Assembly (NCBI GenBank): GCA_043748455.1
Contig: JAYTNF010000211.1
Location: 1-35,996 of the forward strand
Source: JAAFKA01 sp043748455
Lineage (GTDB): Bacteria > Bacteroidota > Bacteroidia > Cytophagales > Thermoflexibacteraceae
Length of the DNA stretch: 35,996 nucleotides
Direction: 5' to 3'
A model generated the notes under the pieces. That model was not told the DNA's origin, did not search any database, and saw only the letters and a program-made list of their open reading frames with translations. The position numbers and the translations under genes were made by a program. Shown here piece after piece: positions 7,652 to 17,238 of this stretch. Numbering within the stretch: position 1 is the first letter of the stretch; the number at the start of each line of letters is the position of its first letter.

Positions 7652-7721
7652 ATTTTTATTGTTTTGCTTTTCACAAAGATATAAAATAATTTTTAGTTAA
7701 ATAACAGCATTAATCATTTGT

Positions 7722-7806
7722 TTTGTCATTCTGAGCTTGCGAAGAATCCAGCGTTATTACGTCAAAAATCAATAGTTCGGATTCTTCGCAAGCTCAGAAT
7801 GACAAA
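7722..7806. repeat. 28-bp perfect inverted repeat element with 29-nt centre (GTCATTCTGAGC family)
   Basis: The arms 7722-7749 and 7779-7806 are exact reverse complements, beginning TTTGTCATTCTGAGCTTGCG. The 29-nt centre (AGCGTTATTACGTC...) is similar to that of the copy at 29994-30096, so the whole unit, not only the arms, is repeated. It occupies the gap between an exported TPR gene and an outer-membrane protein gene. No other feature is evident in 7652-7888. Confidence 0.85.
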
Positions 7807-7888
7807 TAATTTTAGTGCGAAAACCTTAACCACAGTTTGCGGCTAAAACCACATACCATAATTACGCAACTTCATTGATAAACTGCTA

Positions 7889-8638
7889 CTAAAAATGTAT
7901 CATTGCCTCCAAAATAATAGCACCTTGCTCTATTGGAGTTGTGTTTAGATTTTTATAACCTACGATAAATGTTTGATGACCAATATTAACTTGTGCGGCA
8001 GTAATTAAGGCAGCAATTCCATGATTTCCAGAATACCAATCAGCTATTAAGCTAAAATTTTTTGTTATTGGTTGTTCTATCCCTGCCAAAGCACAAAAAA
8101 TAGCATCATTTTTACGAGTTAAAATACCATTTTCTTCTGTCCAAGCCACATCAAAGAAAAGCGGAGAACCGTAACTTGCACCGTATGTTAATCTTGTTTT
8201 TAAATGTGGCAATCTAATACTTGCATGTGAATATACCCAACCTCCAACTTCGGGACGTTGTAAAGAGAAAAATGTATTTTGCCCAAATGTAAGTTTAGTT
8301 TCCCATTTTGATAATATACTATCTTTTTTGAAAAACTGATGCACTTTTTTAAAGCCTATTCCAGCTGAAAAATTATTCATATTTTTATTAGACAAATTAA
8401 TCACAGATGCCGCAATTTCTACTCCATTACCAATGCCATAACACAAGAAATTAAAACTTGCCCATTTGGTTTGATTTGGTGTTGTCCAAAAATTAACTTG
8501 GCTCTCGTGAGTATATTCGAGATGTCCTTTGTGTACGACTTCTGCACTTGGAATGCCTGCAATTAGAGATTGAGCTTTTGAGGTAAAGCTAAAAAAAGTT
8601 AATAAAATAATTAAAAAAGCAATTTGCTTGAGATACAT
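7889..8638 (-). CDS. Putative outer-membrane protein
   Basis: The protein has 249 residues with a signal peptide ending SFTSKAQ (1-23). The mature part has short alternating beta strands with aromatic girdles (VNFWTTPN, ASFNFLCYGIGNGVEIAASV, WETKLTFGQNTFF, FSLIADWYSG, QTFIVGYKN) and ends in a C-terminal phenylalanine (LEAMIHF), the usual terminal residue of a protein folded by the Bam complex. The first mature segment, SLIAGIPSAEVVHKGHLEYT, resembles the start of barrel proteins that describe a comparison of models of metabolism-linked porins, but I cannot place it in a family. Its neighbours are in the same direction but separated by large gaps. Confidence 0.65.
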   Translation of the reverse strand: MYLKQIAFLIILLTFFSFTSKAQSLIAGIPSAEVVHKGHLEYTHESQVNFWTTPNQTKWASFNFLCYGIGNGVEIAASVINLSNKNMNNFSAGIGFKKVHQFFKKDSILSKWETKLTFGQNTFFSLQRPEVGGWVYSHASIRLPHLKTRLTYGASYGSPLFFDVAWTEENGILTRKNDAIFCALAGIEQPITKNFSLIADWYSGNHGIAALITAAQVNIGHQTFIVGYKNLNTTPIEQGAIILEAMIHF

Positions 8639-8820
8639 GTTTCTTTATTTTAAAGTATTTAGAATGATTATAAATACTTTAACTTAGAATTTCCTTAGAA
8701 GTTGCATTTTTTGAAACTTTTTTTAGTAAAAGTCTTAAAAAATTGAAAAAAGATTGTAAATTGCTTTAATTTGATACAGTTATTTTAAGTAATTATTAGG
8801 AAAATATAATTTCTATCAAA

Positions 8821-10842
8821 CTAATCTTTCCAACCCGTAACCACACTTCCCAATTCCTTAGCTATAATATTTTTAGTTTGCGTGAGTTGCACGTGTTTGT
8901 GAAGAATAATAATTTCGTCTTCCTCGCTGTTTTTTTCTCCAAGTTTTGACATATTTTCGGCAATAAGTTTTTCTATAAAACGATGCTTACGCCTTAACAC
9001 ATTGGAATACAAGGACTTAGGCAATACATCTTTTTCTTGTGGAATAAAAATGCCATAAAGTTTTTGCCAATTTTCACTCACCTGATATTTTTCCCACAAC
9101 AAATGACTTGTCATGGTTTGGATTTCGGGAGTGCCATTTGCCATAAGATATTCCACATCAACAGCTATATTTTTTTCGGTGGCTTGCTGATATAACTCTA
9201 AAATTTCTTTATAAATAGGTGTATAAAAATCTATTTCGGTTAATTCGCCAAATAAATATTGCCATAATTGTGTATTTTCGTCAATGTAATATTGTCCGTA
9301 ACGAAGTAATAATCTGGTACTTTCTTTCTCTTGATAGCTAATAATGGTTTCTATTGTTTCCTTTTTCTGTTCATCTATTTGTTGATTTAGAAGTTCATTT
9401 GCTATAAAATCTTGTTGTTGCACCAACCCAAAAACACTGTTATTTATGTCATTTTGGTTATTTGAATTTTGGTTTGTTTGCTGATTTGCTTGTTGATTTA
9501 AAACTTGATTTTCTGCCTTTCTTTGCTCTGCAATTAATATTTTGTTACTTTCTGCAATCAAAATGTCTTCACCAATGTTAAGCAATTTGCTTGTTTGTCT
9601 AAAAAAAACACTGCGTTTTATGGCATCAGGAATTTTAGAAATACTTTCTACAACAGTTCGAATCACACCTGCACGTTTAATTGGGTCATTGCCAGCTTCG
9701 CCCAAATAGAGTTCAGTTTTGAATGTAATAAAATCTTTACTATTGTCAAAAATATACTTTTTAAATGCCTCACCACCAACTTTTCGCACATAACTATCAG
9801 GGTCTTCATTATCAGGAAAAACAACAGCTTTTACATTCATACCTTGTGCCAGCAACAAATCTATACCTCTCAAAGCCGCCTTAATTCCTGCACTATCACC
9901 ATCATAAAGCACTGTAATATTATCTGTAAACCTTTTAATTAACCTAATTTGATTATCAGTTAAGGCAGTTCCAGAACTTGCCACCACATTTTCTATTCCG
10001 TTTTGGTGCAGTGAAAGTACATCAGTATAACCTTCGGTAAGCAAACATTCATCAACATTTCTAATCGTACTTTTGGCTTGATAAATTCCATAAAGAATTT
10101 CATTTTTGATGTAAACTTCTGTTTCTGGCGAGTTCAGATACTTTGGTTGGGCGGCACTCCGCTTATCATCTTTTTGTAAAATTCTTGCACCAAAACCCAC
10201 CACTTTTCCCGACAAATGATGAATAGGAAACATCACTCGACCTCGAAATCTATCATAAGTCTTGCCATCTTCTCTTTTAATGATTAGACCAGCTTTTTCG
10301 AGAATATCTTTTGTAAAACTCTTATCTAATGCTGCATTTTCTAAGCCTTGCCACGCATCTTTGCTATAACCTAACTCAAATTTTTCTATGGTATTGTTAT
10401 TAAAACCACGTTCTTTAAAATAACTCAACCCTAATGCTTGTCCGTCTTCATCTGTTGTTAAGATATTTTTGTAATAATCTTTGGCAAAATTTAGTGCAAT
10501 TAACAAACTTTCACGCAGAGATTGCTGTTCGGCTTGCACATTGCTAACTTGTTCTTCCTCAATCTCGATGTGGTATTTTTTTGCTAAATATCTTAGGGCT
10601 TCGGGATAACTGCATTTCTCAACTTCCATCACAAAAGTCAAAGCATTGCCTGCTTTATGACAACCAAAACAATGGAAAATGCCTTTTACAGGCGAAACAG
10701 AAAAGGAAGGACTTTTTTCGTTGTGAAATGGACAACAAGCCTGCCAACTTGTCCCCTTTTTTTTGAGGGCAACAAAGTCAGAAACCACATCGACAATATC
10801 TATGGCTTCATGAATTTTTTGTATCGTGGTTTTTGTTATCAT
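8821..10842 (-). CDS. dnaG: DNA primase
   Basis: The protein has 673 residues. It makes the RNA primers for replication in complex with the replicative helicase DnaB. The N-terminal CHC2 zinc finger has ligands C37, H40, C58 and C61 (CCPFHNEKSPSFSV ... FHCFGCHKAGNA). The catalytic core follows, with FRGRVMFPIHHLSGKVVGFG near 200-220 and the Toprim domain: glutamate in LTEGYTDVLSLHQNGI and the acidic pair in LYDGDSAG, then the EDPDSYV segment. A Gln/Asn-rich linker (about 425-475) separates it from the C-terminal DnaB-binding helical domain. It is divergently transcribed from the restriction-modification gene, with only 95 bp between the starts. All core motifs are intact. Confidence 0.97.
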   Translation of the reverse strand: MITKTTIQKIHEAIDIVDVVSDFVALKKKGTSWQACCPFHNEKSPSFSVSPVKGIFHCFGCHKAGNALTFVMEVEKCSYPEALRYLAKKYHIEIEEEQVSNVQAEQQSLRESLLIALNFAKDYYKNILTTDEDGQALGLSYFKERGFNNNTIEKFELGYSKDAWQGLENAALDKSFTKDILEKAGLIIKREDGKTYDRFRGRVMFPIHHLSGKVVGFGARILQKDDKRSAAQPKYLNSPETEVYIKNEILYGIYQAKSTIRNVDECLLTEGYTDVLSLHQNGIENVVASSGTALTDNQIRLIKRFTDNITVLYDGDSAGIKAALRGIDLLLAQGMNVKAVVFPDNEDPDSYVRKVGGEAFKKYIFDNSKDFITFKTELYLGEAGNDPIKRAGVIRTVVESISKIPDAIKRSVFFRQTSKLLNIGEDILIAESNKILIAEQRKAENQVLNQQANQQTNQNSNNQNDINNSVFGLVQQQDFIANELLNQQIDEQKKETIETIISYQEKESTRLLLRYGQYYIDENTQLWQYLFGELTEIDFYTPIYKEILELYQQATEKNIAVDVEYLMANGTPEIQTMTSHLLWEKYQVSENWQKLYGIFIPQEKDVLPKSLYSNVLRRKHRFIEKLIAENMSKLGEKNSEEDEIIILHKHVQLTQTKNIIAKELGSVVTGWKD

Positions 10843-10909
10843 GCTCGCAAAAATAGGTTTTTATGCTTGAAAAACTATCACTTTAAAATCATTTCTACAA
10901 ATATTTTCT

Positions 10910-10917
10910 TATTTTTG
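10910..10917 (+). promoter_or_regulatory. Candidate -7 element of the restriction-modification gene
   Basis: TATTTTTG fits TAnnTTTG and lies 20 nt before ATG 10938. No clear TTTG lies at the -33 position. On the opposite strand a TATTTTTG sits just before the dnaG start, so the two genes share a compact divergent regulatory region. Confidence 0.35.
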
Positions 10918-10937
10918 TAGTCATACTTTGTAATCAC

Positions 10938-13919
10938 ATGAACGAAACTGAACTCGAACAATTACAGATTCGCATAGCCGAATTTATCAATTATTGTCAA
11001 AACCATATAAAAGGCGATGAAAAAGGAGAATCACAAATTTTCTTAGACAGATTTTTTGTGGCTTTGGGTTTCGAGCAAGGACTGAAAGGTGCGGGTGCAA
11101 GTTGCGAATTTCGTATCAAATCGGAATCCGCAGCCGATAAATTGAAGTTGAAAACGCATTTTGCTGATTTGGTTTGGGAGGACAGAGTGGTGCTGGAAAT
11201 GAAAAAAAGAGGCGAAGATTTAACAGCACATTTGCAACAAGTTACAAGTTATTGGCTACATTTAACACCAAAACCTCCCTATGTGATTTTGTGTAATTTT
11301 GATGAATTTAAAATTTATGATTTTCAAAAACGAATGTATGACCCGATTGATGTCATAAAAATTGAAAATTTAGGCAAGCAAATTCAGGCTTTTGCCTTTT
11401 TATTTCCAAAACCACAAACACCAATTTTTGACAAATCTCGTGAAGATGTAACCGCAAAAGCTGCTTATTATTTGGCTGCTGTGTTCAAATCCTTATTAAA
11501 TCGCAAAATAGAACGAAATTTAGCCTTAAATTATTGTTTGCAATCAGCTTTGTGTATGTTTGGGCAAGATATTGGTTTGTTGCCAAACAAAGTTTTTACT
11601 CGACTTTTGGACGAATTGGAAGAACAATGTCGCAAAAGTGGCAAACGTGGTGGTGAGATTTTTAAAGATAGTTATAATTATATTGGTGATTTGTTTTATG
11701 AAATGAACCGCAAAGAAATACCAAATGGCGGTAGGTATGCAGAAGTAAAATATTTTAATGGGGGAATGTTTGCAAAAATAATTCCTATCGAATTGACTCG
11801 TCAAGAAATAGAAAGTTTGAGAACAGCCTCCAAACAAGATTGGAAAAATGTAAATCCTGCCATTTTTGGCTCTGTGTTTGAGCAAAGTATGGAAAGAGAT
11901 TTGCGGCATGAACTTGGGGCACATTATACACCCGAAATCGACATTAAATATGTGGTTGACCCTTGTCTTGTGCAACCTTGGCAAGAAAAAATAGACGAAA
12001 CTGAAACTTTGAATGGCTTGTATGATTTGCTAACCGAAATGACAACTTATACAGTGCTTGACCCTTCTTGCGGAAGTGGAAATTTCCTATTTGTGGCTTT
12101 TCGTGAATTGAAACTCCTTGAAAAACAGATACTTACAAAAATTAGAGATTTTGGCAAGCAAGCAAAAGAGGATAAATTACGACTACAAAAATTTTTAGAA
12201 ACTTATCCCTTTGTCAAAACTAAGCAATTTTATGGTTATGATATTAATTCATTAGCTACCGAACTTAGTAAACTTACCTTAATGGTTGCTAAAGAAATTG
12301 CTTATTTTGACTTAGCCGAAACCCTTGATAGCAAAGAACAACCTCTACCATTAGATAATTTGGATAATAATATTTTGTGTATTGATGCCTTATTGAATGA
12401 TGATGGCACTGTACGAAATTGGGGAACTTTTAGCGTAATTATGGGAAATCCGCCGTTTCAGTCGAAAAATAAAATGCAAGATGAATTTGGTAGAGAATAC
12501 CTAAACAAACTCACGATTGCTTATCCAGACGTGTCGGGCATGGCAGATTATTGTGTCTATTGGTTTCGCAAAGCCCATGAAAGTATCAAAGAAAATCACT
12601 TTGCAGGTTTAGTTGCAACCAATACGATTAGACAAAATTACACACGAGAGGCAAGTTTAGATTTTATTATTTCGCAAGGTGCAGATATTTTTAGGGCAGT
12701 TTCAACCAAAGAATGGACAGGCGAAGCAGTGGTAAATATTTCGATTGTGGCATGGAAAAAAGGGGTTTATGACAAAGTAAAATATTTACACATCGAAGAT
12801 GAAAAGACGAAAAAATTAATAGAACATGAAGTTTCTTACATCAACAGTAGCTTGTCTTTGCACATAGATTTAACGCCTGCAAAGGTTTTGAAAGTGCAAC
12901 AAGAACCTAAAAAAGTGTTTTTGGGGCAGACACATGGACATGAAGGATTTTTGTTAGATAAAGACGAAGCCCTAAAATTATTGGCAAAAAACCCAAATTA
13001 CAAAGATGTATTATTTCCATTTCTGATTGGTGAAGAATTTGTTGATAATTTTAATTCCCAACCTAAAAGATTTGTCATTGATTTTGACGGTTTAGACGTA
13101 AATAAAGCAAGATTTTACAAAAAACTTTACGAAATTGTCAAAGAAAAAGTTTTGCCAAGTCGTGAAAAACGTGCAAAATCACAGGAACAAGAAAATGCAG
13201 AAGTTATTGCAAACAATGCCAAAGCCAAAATAAATAAACACCATATCAATTTTGCCAATTATTGGTGGCGACTTTCTTACAGTCGTGAGGATATGAAAAA
13301 AGTAATAAAAAAATTAAAAAGGTACATTGTTTGTTCGGCTGTTTCTCAACGTCCAATTTTTGATTTTATTTGCACTGACATACATCCGAATGCGGCATTA
13401 GCAGTTTTTGCTTTTGAAGATGATTATAGTTTTGGCATCATTCAGTCAAAATTGCATTGGGAATGGTGGAAAGCAAAATGCTCGACATTAGGCAAAACCT
13501 ATCGTTATACGATGCATTCAGTTTGGGATACTTTTCCATTCCCGCAAAAAGCTACATTAAAACAGGTCAAAAAAATTGCCAAAATTGCCAAACAAATTAG
13601 AGATTATCGCAAAGAAGTGATGCAAGAAAATAGCGAAACTTTGAGAGATTTATACAAAGCCTTAGAAAAATCGGGTAAAAACCCTTTGCGTGATTTGCAC
13701 CATAAATTAGACCAAGCTGTTATCGAGGCTTACGGTTTTTCTGAAAAACTTGATATTTTGCAACAACTTTTAGACTTAAATCTTGCTATTGCAGCCAAAG
13801 AGATTACAGCCAAAGAAGGCGCAGGCGAAACGGTACAAGGTGCAGGTTTACCAAATTTTCTAACAGAAAGTGAAAAAGCGGAGTTTATCACAGAAGATTG
13901 TATTAGGTTTTTAGGGTAA
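10938..13919 (+). CDS. MmeI-like type IIL (IIG) restriction-modification enzyme
   Basis: The 993 residues form a single chain for both cutting and methylating DNA. The N-terminal nuclease domain has D77-X9-E87-x-K89 (ADLVWEDRVVLEMKKRG), exactly the spacing of the MmeI active site. A helical connector follows (about 170-340). The gamma-type N6-adenine methyltransferase has motif I VLDPSCGSGNFLF (about 375-387) and motif IV IMGNPPF (about 502-508). The target recognition region contains the family hallmarks ANYWWRL and DTFPFPQ. One methylated strand is usually the host's only protection, so no separate methylase gene is expected. It stands alone between dnaG and a convergent VWA gene. All catalytic motifs appear intact; the recognition sequence cannot be read. 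Confidence 0.88.
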   Translation: MNETELEQLQIRIAEFINYCQNHIKGDEKGESQIFLDRFFVALGFEQGLKGAGASCEFRIKSESAADKLKLKTHFADLVWEDRVVLEMKKRGEDLTAHLQQVTSYWLHLTPKPPYVILCNFDEFKIYDFQKRMYDPIDVIKIENLGKQIQAFAFLFPKPQTPIFDKSREDVTAKAAYYLAAVFKSLLNRKIERNLALNYCLQSALCMFGQDIGLLPNKVFTRLLDELEEQCRKSGKRGGEIFKDSYNYIGDLFYEMNRKEIPNGGRYAEVKYFNGGMFAKIIPIELTRQEIESLRTASKQDWKNVNPAIFGSVFEQSMERDLRHELGAHYTPEIDIKYVVDPCLVQPWQEKIDETETLNGLYDLLTEMTTYTVLDPSCGSGNFLFVAFRELKLLEKQILTKIRDFGKQAKEDKLRLQKFLETYPFVKTKQFYGYDINSLATELSKLTLMVAKEIAYFDLAETLDSKEQPLPLDNLDNNILCIDALLNDDGTVRNWGTFSVIMGNPPFQSKNKMQDEFGREYLNKLTIAYPDVSGMADYCVYWFRKAHESIKENHFAGLVATNTIRQNYTREASLDFIISQGADIFRAVSTKEWTGEAVVNISIVAWKKGVYDKVKYLHIEDEKTKKLIEHEVSYINSSLSLHIDLTPAKVLKVQQEPKKVFLGQTHGHEGFLLDKDEALKLLAKNPNYKDVLFPFLIGEEFVDNFNSQPKRFVIDFDGLDVNKARFYKKLYEIVKEKVLPSREKRAKSQEQENAEVIANNAKAKINKHHINFANYWWRLSYSREDMKKVIKKLKRYIVCSAVSQRPIFDFICTDIHPNAALAVFAFEDDYSFGIIQSKLHWEWWKAKCSTLGKTYRYTMHSVWDTFPFPQKATLKQVKKIAKIAKQIRDYRKEVMQENSETLRDLYKALEKSGKNPLRDLHHKLDQAVIEAYGFSEKLDILQQLLDLNLAIAAKEITAKEGAGETVQGAGLPNFLTESEKAEFITEDCIRFLG

Positions 13920-13970
13920 AATTTGTATATTTCTTAGTATCATAAGAATTTATATTTCAAAATTTACATT

Positions 13971-16085
13971 TTAATATGCTCCTCTAAATTTTCGAATAAA
14001 CCATTCAGTCGAAACCAAAGTCATGAGCAAAAAGAAAATCCATTTTAGATGTAATATTTCTTTAATAGTTTCAGAAGAATGAATTAAACTTTGCGGTTTT
14101 TGCGAAGTCAAATAATTTTGCAAGGTTTGCAAATTATCAGCTTGGGCAAACAAGCCACCACTTTGCTTGGCTAATTGCCTCAATAATTCAAAATCAGCAA
14201 CCGTTGAAACTGCTTCTGTGGCTTGTTCTTTAATTGTAAATTCGCCTTTACTACTTTCGTTTTTGTTATTTAATGTTGTTGTGGCTTTGTAACTATAAAT
14301 TCCTTGTGCTAAACCATTTATTTTATAACGAAAATTAGCATCTGTATTTACATAACTATACGAAGTATTCTCACCTTTTTCATTCGTCAAAGTCAAATCA
14401 ATTTTCTGCCCATAAATATTTTCGTAGCTGTCATTATAGGTTTCTGTTTCAAAAACCACACTGCCATTTGTGTTATCATCTATTGAAGTTGGCACAACTC
14501 GAAACTTGCGTTTATCATCTTTATTTGCTAAATATTGAATGGTTTTGACAATTAATTCATCAAAAGCATCTTGAGAATCTTGCTGAGAATTTTCTGTAAT
14601 TCGCCATTGCCAAATACCTTCGCCAGTCAAAACTGCGGTTTTCACACCCAAATTATCATTCAAAACTAACAAAGGATTTTGTGTTTCTACATTACCAACT
14701 CGTTGATAAAGAAGGACTTGTGCAGAACCTGTAACTTGATAGCTTGCAAAAAATACTGTCGCAGGAGGATATTTTGAAACCAATCTTTTTTTGGTATCGT
14801 CAAACGTAAATTTTGTAAAATTTTTATTAAATGCTGGCGTAACTTTATCAAATTGTGTACCTCGACTATTGATTTCAATAAAGTCAAGTTGTTTATTAAG
14901 CATCGTTAAATTTGTTTCTGTACCTATCAAATACCAAATTGGTACACCTTTATTGACATATTCTTGAAAATATTGATTGCCAAAATTATTTTTATTTGGA
15001 ATGTTATGAAAAATTACCAAATCATATTTTTCATTAGCTTTATAAGTTCCTTCTGGCGAAATATTAGGAATAAAAACGTCAAGCCCATACAATTCTTTCT
15101 TATCAATAGCACTTCGAATGGCTTTAATATCTGGGTGTGGTGCCGCAGCAATAAGTAATATTTTTTGTTTGCCATCAAGTACATCTACATATACATGACG
15201 CAAGTTATTTTTGGTTGTAAACTCACCTGCAATCTGTTGAACTTCTATTGTATAATGTTGCATACCTTTTTGAGTTGCAGCAATAATAAAGTTAATTCGC
15301 TGAAAATCAGAGGTTTGTGAAAATGTAATATTTTTTCTTTCCAAAATATTACCATTTTGTTTCAACAAAACTTCTACAGTTTGATTAGCAAAACCTGTTT
15401 GGTAAATATCAGCTTCTATCGGAAATTTATTGCCTAAATATGCCAAAGCATTGTGATAAACGGCTTTAAGATTGATGTCTTTTTGCGGAATACTGTCGCC
15501 AATACCTATTGTGTGAATGGGCAAACGATAAGGCGTATAAGTTGGGGAAATACCTTGATTATAAATACCATCACTCAATAAAACAATGGAAGAAATATTG
15601 CGATTTTCATAATTTTGTGTAATTCCATTAAGTAAATCACTAATTGGACTAACTGTATTTGTAAATTTAATTGCCTGAAAATTATTTTGTTGATTATTTT
15701 CTTGGCTATTTGCTTGATTATCAAAGGTTTGCAACACTGTTTCAAAACCATTTGCTTGTAATTGTTCGGCAGTAGTTTGCAGAGTTTGCAAAGTTTTTTT
15801 CAATTTTATACTGTCTGTTGTCAAACTTAACGACTGTGAATTATCAATGGCAAAAACTACCAAAGGCTTTTCATATTCATTGGTAATTTGGCGAATAAAC
15901 GGATTGAGTAATAAGAAGCATAGCAAAAACACCAAAACAAATCTCAAACTTGCTAAAATATAATTTGTAGTAGTATTCCAAGGAGCATTTAGGTTTTTTT
16001 GATACAAAAACCATGCATAAACTGCCGCAGTAATAAAGGCAAAAATGATGTAATATAATGGGTATTCTGTTAAAATTTGGTTCAT
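13971..16085 (-). CDS. Membrane protein with von Willebrand factor A domain
   Basis: The protein has 704 residues. Two N-terminal transmembrane helices (about 9-28 and 44-62) precede a VWA domain whose metal-binding site reads D81-N-S83-Q-S85 (VFAIDNSQSL), with the later SSIVLLSDGIYNQG strand supplying the distal aspartate. After about residue 210 come beta-rich segments resembling Ig-like and glutamine-amidotransferase-like folds (KILLIAAAPHPDIKAIRSAI), and a C-terminal helix (LKWIFFLLMTLVSTEWFI) anchors the end. This architecture occurs in Bacteroidota as single genes or near BatA/BatB aerotolerance genes; none of those is adjacent here. Most of the protein should face the periplasm. The role is unknown; adhesion or complex assembly is the family expectation. 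Confidence 0.75.
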   Translation of the reverse strand: MNQILTEYPLYYIIFAFITAAVYAWFLYQKNLNAPWNTTTNYILASLRFVLVFLLCFLLLNPFIRQITNEYEKPLVVFAIDNSQSLSLTTDSIKLKKTLQTLQTTAEQLQANGFETVLQTFDNQANSQENNQQNNFQAIKFTNTVSPISDLLNGITQNYENRNISSIVLLSDGIYNQGISPTYTPYRLPIHTIGIGDSIPQKDINLKAVYHNALAYLGNKFPIEADIYQTGFANQTVEVLLKQNGNILERKNITFSQTSDFQRINFIIAATQKGMQHYTIEVQQIAGEFTTKNNLRHVYVDVLDGKQKILLIAAAPHPDIKAIRSAIDKKELYGLDVFIPNISPEGTYKANEKYDLVIFHNIPNKNNFGNQYFQEYVNKGVPIWYLIGTETNLTMLNKQLDFIEINSRGTQFDKVTPAFNKNFTKFTFDDTKKRLVSKYPPATVFFASYQVTGSAQVLLYQRVGNVETQNPLLVLNDNLGVKTAVLTGEGIWQWRITENSQQDSQDAFDELIVKTIQYLANKDDKRKFRVVPTSIDDNTNGSVVFETETYNDSYENIYGQKIDLTLTNEKGENTSYSYVNTDANFRYKINGLAQGIYSYKATTTLNNKNESSKGEFTIKEQATEAVSTVADFELLRQLAKQSGGLFAQADNLQTLQNYLTSQKPQSLIHSSETIKEILHLKWIFFLLMTLVSTEWFIRKFRGAY

Positions 16086-16132
16086 TTTGTTGTCTTGGTA
16101 ACTTTTTAATGCACTTACCCTTGCAAATGAAT

Positions 16133-17038
16133 TTAAAAACTTGTCATATATCTAAATGCTATTGCCATTAATAAAATCAACAACACAGAAACAGTAATAA
16201 TAGTTAAAAAAACTACTTTAATTGTAGCATTAATTTCTTCTTTTTGTTTAATTGCTAATTCATTAATTTTATCAACAGTAATATCTACTTTAACTAAAAT
16301 TTCTTTCATTTCTACACTCAAACCAACTTGTCTATGATGTCCTATTTCTACTTCTAAACTTACTATCTGTAAAAATGCACTAACGTAATTACTTAATGCT
16401 TCTCGCAAATGTTTTTTTTCTGTATTTGATAGCAAATTATTATTGATTAAGCCTTTATCTACTTTTTCAGACATGCTTCGCAGTTCTGTTATCGAGGAAG
16501 TATCTCCCTGAATTATATAGTCTTTTTCATATTTTCTCATCAGCAACACATTTACCACATCTATTTCTGATTGTGCCTCCAATTCTTGAATATTACTTTT
16601 CATTTTACCTGACATTCCATAATCTTTAAAACCTCTTAATGTTTCTTTTTGCACAATAATTTTAAAAATACTGTCATAGCTTTTCATGAGATTATCCAAA
16701 TAAGTAATCTCTGCATATAATGCTCCTCTTTGGATATTTTTTATTTTGGAAATATCAATTTGAATAGCATCTACATCTTTTAGCAAATCTTCATACTTAT
16801 CTAATGCAACACTATGCCCTGTGCGAAAAAAAACATCTTGGTAGATTTCATAAAGCATGAAATCTTGCCCTAACTTAATTGCATGTACAGTTTTATTAAA
16901 CAATGTATTGATATGACTATTTAGTTTTTCTGTGGCTTCCATACGTCTGAATAACTCAAAACTTATCACAGAAACTAATAAAGAAATACTAGAATAGATT
17001 AAAAAGCCAATAAAAATACGTTTTGGAATTTCTTTCAT
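16133..17038 (-). CDS. Orphan HBM-type sensor protein without output domain
   Basis: The protein has 301 residues. Transmembrane helices at about 8-28 and 273-296 bracket a long all-helical periplasmic domain. The pattern of two four-helix modules and the motif LLMRKYEKDYII (about 164-175) match the HBM (helical bimodular) ligand-binding domain of chemoreceptors and histidine kinases. The chain stops five residues after the second helix (FRYMTSF), so no HAMP, kinase, cyclase or methyl-accepting region follows. Reading past TAA in this frame gives another stop within a few codons, so a simple frameshift does not explain the missing output. It may signal through a partner or be a remnant of a larger sensor. 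Confidence 0.7.
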   Translation of the reverse strand: MKEIPKRIFIGFLIYSSISLLVSVISFELFRRMEATEKLNSHINTLFNKTVHAIKLGQDFMLYEIYQDVFFRTGHSVALDKYEDLLKDVDAIQIDISKIKNIQRGALYAEITYLDNLMKSYDSIFKIIVQKETLRGFKDYGMSGKMKSNIQELEAQSEIDVVNVLLMRKYEKDYIIQGDTSSITELRSMSEKVDKGLINNNLLSNTEKKHLREALSNYVSAFLQIVSLEVEIGHHRQVGLSVEMKEILVKVDITVDKINELAIKQKEEINATIKVVFLTIITVSVLLILLMAIAFRYMTSF

Positions 17039-17126
17039 AAATATTTGCTACCAAAAAATAACCTAAACAGCTATAAAAGTTTTTATGAGTGATGTTAAAA
17101 TTAGGTACATTTACAAATATATTGAT

Positions 17127-17173
17127 TAAAATGAAATAAGAAAACTTTTAAAAAGTTTTCTTATTTCATTTTA
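17127..17173. repeat. Near-perfect 47-bp palindrome between cyclophilin and HBM genes
   Basis: The arms 17127-17149 and 17151-17173 are exact reverse complements with a single A between them. The sequence is A/T-rich (core GAAATAAGAAAACTTTT) and unrelated to the other repeat families. It lies beyond the cyclophilin stop and before the HBM gene start, so it may serve as a terminator; the arms are longer than such a function needs. Confidence 0.8.
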
Positions 17174-17185
17174 TACTAATAATAT

Positions 17186-17200
17186 GTTATTCTGAGCAAA
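17186..17200 (+). repeat. Half-copy of the GTCATTCTGAGC repeat
   Basis: GTTATTCTGAGCAAA matches one arm of the dispersed family, but no opposite arm follows within 60 bp. It is a decayed or truncated copy. Confidence 0.5.
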
Positions 17201-17238
17201 ATTGGTCAGAAATACTTTATAACATTTCGCAGATAGTT

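Noticed and set aside
9595..9942. A 115-residue plus-strand ORF opposite dnaG
   Set aside because: It lies wholly antisense to the conserved Toprim and RNA polymerase core, and its composition is that of a shadow.
10938..13919. BREX PglX or DISARM methylase
   Set aside because: The N-terminal D-X9-EXK nuclease and the YWWR and FPFP hallmarks fit MmeI-type enzymes, and no BREX or DISARM companion genes flank it.
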